Source: Eutypa lata
Taxonomy: Eukaryota; Ascomycota; Sordariomycetes; Xylariales; Diatrypaceae
NCBI GenBank assembly: GCA_022661535.1
Contig: JAKULF010000003.1
Coordinates: forward strand, 4,154,001-4,218,000
Length of the DNA: 64,000 nucleotides
Direction: 5' to 3'
Made by a program: the position numbers and the translations under genes. Each line of letters opens with the position of its first letter. Within the stretch, counting starts at the first letter, position 1. Shown one piece after another: positions 62,002 to 64,000 of the stretch. The notes beneath the pieces were generated by a model that was not told the origin of the DNA, made no database searches, and saw only the letters and a list, made by a program, of their open reading frames with translations.

Positions 62002-64000
62002 ATGGCTACCGTGACGACGACTCCCCCGCCGCCGGCTTCGTCATCTCCACAGAGGTCTCTCCCGCGAAAACCTTTGCCGAACCTATCCCCCCCACGACCC
62101 GGCTCAGTCAGGGCCGCTTTACAGGATGACAGTGGAGATTATGAAAGGAACCAGTCTTTTACCGTTGAACCCGTGGAATCAGCAATATACCGACCAGCCC
62201 CGGTGTCTCCCGTAATGATGAATTTTCATCCCGAAAACTGGGCCCAGCCTTCGAACGCGACCGTCATGGGAAGGCAAGCGAGCGAGCCGCGATCCTCAAC
62301 ACTCCTAGCCACGGAAGACAAGGCTCTTCCCAAATCTCCAGCCGCGCCGCCCCCTCCGCCTCATAGTCCTATGTATATACCACAGAATCCAACACAGCAG
62401 GGCCCTGGCGACCCAATACAGCCGAGCTTTCCTGCTAACCTTCCATATAGGCCTGGCCAGCGAGAACCATCCAACTCTACGGCCTATACAGGGCGCAATG
62501 GTCTTACAGGTGAGAGTGGTCCGGTGACCGGCGAGATTCCGCAGAATCAAGACCCGAACCGTTGTAGTCGCGAATCCGACGGCACTTCCAGCACTCAGCA
62601 ACAATCAACCGAGTCCTCAACAGATACAAGTGCAAGTTCGATATCAGGAGGTCGTAACGATGTATGTGATAGTCGAGAGTCTATCATCGAGGAACCTATT
62701 CCCGAAAACCAATCCGTTCCGCAATTACAATATCACCACCAACCTTTACTTCCCCGAGTTTCCAGTGTACCTCTTGAAACCCCATCGAGGAATTCGTCAA
62801 GCACCGACCTTGCGGACAATGCTTTAGCCCCTAACCGTCACTTAACCCCGAATTCCTTTTACGGCAGAAGGAGCTCGATGCCCCGGCCACAGTCTTCTTA
62901 TTCCGTATATTCTGATTTGGGGCAACGCGGGCGCTCACCGGGGGCAATTTCTCGTAGGTCGCCGGAGACGAGGCCGACGTCATATGCCGAGTTATTAAAT
63001 GTGCCGTATCCTCAGCCAGCTCCTGCGCCCATCACGTTGGACAACTCATATTTGCGTAACAATGTTGGAAATAATGCTTCGCTATTGAGTGCGCAACAGA
63101 CGCTTGACATGTACAGACAGAATGTGAAGAAGACTAACGACTTGTCCATTCAATATTCGTTTGCTGTCTACCTAATATCTCACGCTCAAGAGCAAGGATT
63201 GACCTTTCATGAACCGTCGCGGAAGAAGGGAAGTTCGAACCCCGGGACGCCTTCGAACGACGGTGCAGATGCGTCGCCGGCTGCCCTTGTGCGAGAGGCT
63301 AAAACTATCTTAACAAGGTTAGCCAGTGCCGGCTACCCGTTCGCGCAGTACTACTTGGCTGATGGGTACGCATCCGGTCTCTTCAACAAGGGCAAGGAAG
63401 ATTACCATGCGGCCTTTCCATTATTCATCCTAGCGGCAAAGCATGGCCATGCAGAGTCAGCTTATCGAGCTGGACTTTGTTATGAGTTTGGTTGGGGTTG
63501 CCGCAAGGATCCGGCCAAGGCGGTTCAATATTTGAGGACAGCTGCGTCCAAGAACCACCCGGGTGCCATGACAAGGCTCGGGAAGGCCTGCTTATCTGGT
63601 GATCTCGGGGAGAATCGTTACAGGGAGGGGCTGAAGTGGTTGAAGCGCGCAAGCGAAGCTGCTGACACTATTTATAATGCTGCCCCATACCATCTTGGAT
63701 CGTTATATGAGACCGGTTACGGTGAGGATATCTTCAAGGATGAAGGCTACGCAGCGGAGCTCTTTACTCAAGCTGCCGAGCTTGGCCACCCCGAAGCGAG
63801 TTTCCGGATGGGTGATGCTTACGAGCATGGGAAATTAAATTGCCCACGTGATCCGGCGTTGAGCGTGCATTTTTACACCGGCGCGGCGGAACACGGCCAC
63901 GCCGGAGCTATGATGGGCCTCTGTGCCTGGTACATGGTCGGGGCCGAGCCGATCTTGGAGAAGGATGAAGAGGAGGCATACGAGTGGGCTCGTCGGTCTG
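62002..64000 (+). CDS. Skt5/Chs4-like chitin synthase activator, Sel1 repeats (3' partial)
   Basis: Open from ATG 62002 to the window edge, 666 codons without a stop; the 3' end is cut off. An in-frame stop at 61930-61932 makes this the first possible ATG. The first 350 residues are disordered (Pro/Ser/Gln-rich). A conserved segment then reads QQTLDMYRQNVKKTNDLSIQ, typical of the Skt5 family. From about residue 430 there are at least six Sel1-type helical repeats: AQYYLADGYASG, AESAYRAGLCYEFGWG, GAMTRLGKACLSG, APYHLGSLYETGYG, ASFRMGDAYEHG and AGAMMGLCAWYMVG. In yeast Skt5/Chs4 activates and localises Chs3; the C-terminal CAAX box expected there would lie beyond the window. Family members also include paralogous regulators, so the exact ortholog is open. 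Confidence 0.88.
   Translation, partial: MATVTTTPPPPASSSPQRSLPRKPLPNLSPPRPGSVRAALQDDSGDYERNQSFTVEPVESAIYRPAPVSPVMMNFHPENWAQPSNATVMGRQASEPRSSTLLATEDKALPKSPAAPPPPPHSPMYIPQNPTQQGPGDPIQPSFPANLPYRPGQREPSNSTAYTGRNGLTGESGPVTGEIPQNQDPNRCSRESDGTSSTQQQSTESSTDTSASSISGGRNDVCDSRESIIEEPIPENQSVPQLQYHHQPLLPRVSSVPLETPSRNSSSTDLADNALAPNRHLTPNSFYGRRSSMPRPQSSYSVYSDLGQRGRSPGAISRRSPETRPTSYAELLNVPYPQPAPAPITLDNSYLRNNVGNNASLLSAQQTLDMYRQNVKKTNDLSIQYSFAVYLISHAQEQGLTFHEPSRKKGSSNPGTPSNDGADASPAALVREAKTILTRLASAGYPFAQYYLADGYASGLFNKGKEDYHAAFPLFILAAKHGHAESAYRAGLCYEFGWGCRKDPAKAVQYLRTAASKNHPGAMTRLGKACLSGDLGENRYREGLKWLKRASEAADTIYNAAPYHLGSLYETGYGEDIFKDEGYAAELFTQAAELGHPEASFRMGDAYEHGKLNCPRDPALSVHFYTGAAEHGHAGAMMGLCAWYMVGAEPILEKDEEEAYEWARRS

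Overview
This window comes from a filamentous ascomycete (Pezizomycotina, most likely a Sordariomycete). Several things point there: short GT-AG introns (about 50 to 240 bp) with CTAAC/CTGAC-like branch sites, fungus-specific families (Zn2Cys6 regulator, SUN-family wall protein, class IV chitin synthase, Skt5-like activator, fungal GH47 mannosidase), and a 7.6-kb AT-only block with the mutation signature of RIP (repeat-induced point mutation). The exact order is not certain; Xylariales is only a guess. I see no rRNA, tRNA or CRISPR.

Layout. A C2H2 zinc-finger regulator lies on the minus strand at 14-2026. An AT-rich island at 4304-11874 is bounded by a 126-bp direct repeat, and I read it as an LTR retrotransposon destroyed by RIP. 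From 11.9 to 19.1 kb I see no intact gene, only relics, the clearest being a broken copy of the GPI-anchor ethanolamine-phosphate transferase LAS21/GPI7 (about 15.8-16.6 kb). A SUN-family secreted protein (19.2-20.5 kb), a small ORF (21.9-22.2 kb), a decayed coding patch (23.2-23.9 kb), a DUF202 membrane protein (24.4-25.5 kb) and an HCS1/SMUBP2-type helicase (26.0-28.4 kb) follow. Next come a coiled-coil protein of unknown function (31.6-33.6 kb), a GC-rich GH47 alpha-mannosidase (36.3-38.7 kb), a Zn2Cys6 regulator (39.3-42.2 kb, minus), a WD40 protein (45.6-47.8 kb, minus), a class IV chitin synthase (52.1-55.9 kb, minus) and, running off the right edge, a Sel1-repeat Skt5/Chs4-like chitin synthase activator (62.0 kb onward, plus).

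How the genes relate. The chitin synthase and its presumed activator are divergent, with about 6.1 kb of gene-free DNA between their start codons. With the SUN protein and the GH47 mannosidase, much of the intact coding content concerns the cell wall and glycoproteins, though nothing shows the genes are co-regulated. Intergenic DNA is long and carries many TACCTAGGTA palindromes and (GGTA)n/(CCTA)n runs. I found no convincing new multi-gene system. The items most worth a second look are the RIP-killed element with its edge pattern, the LAS21 relic, the chitin synthase/activator linkage, the compositionally odd GH47 gene, the frame problem in the Zn2Cys6 gene and the intergenic palindrome family.
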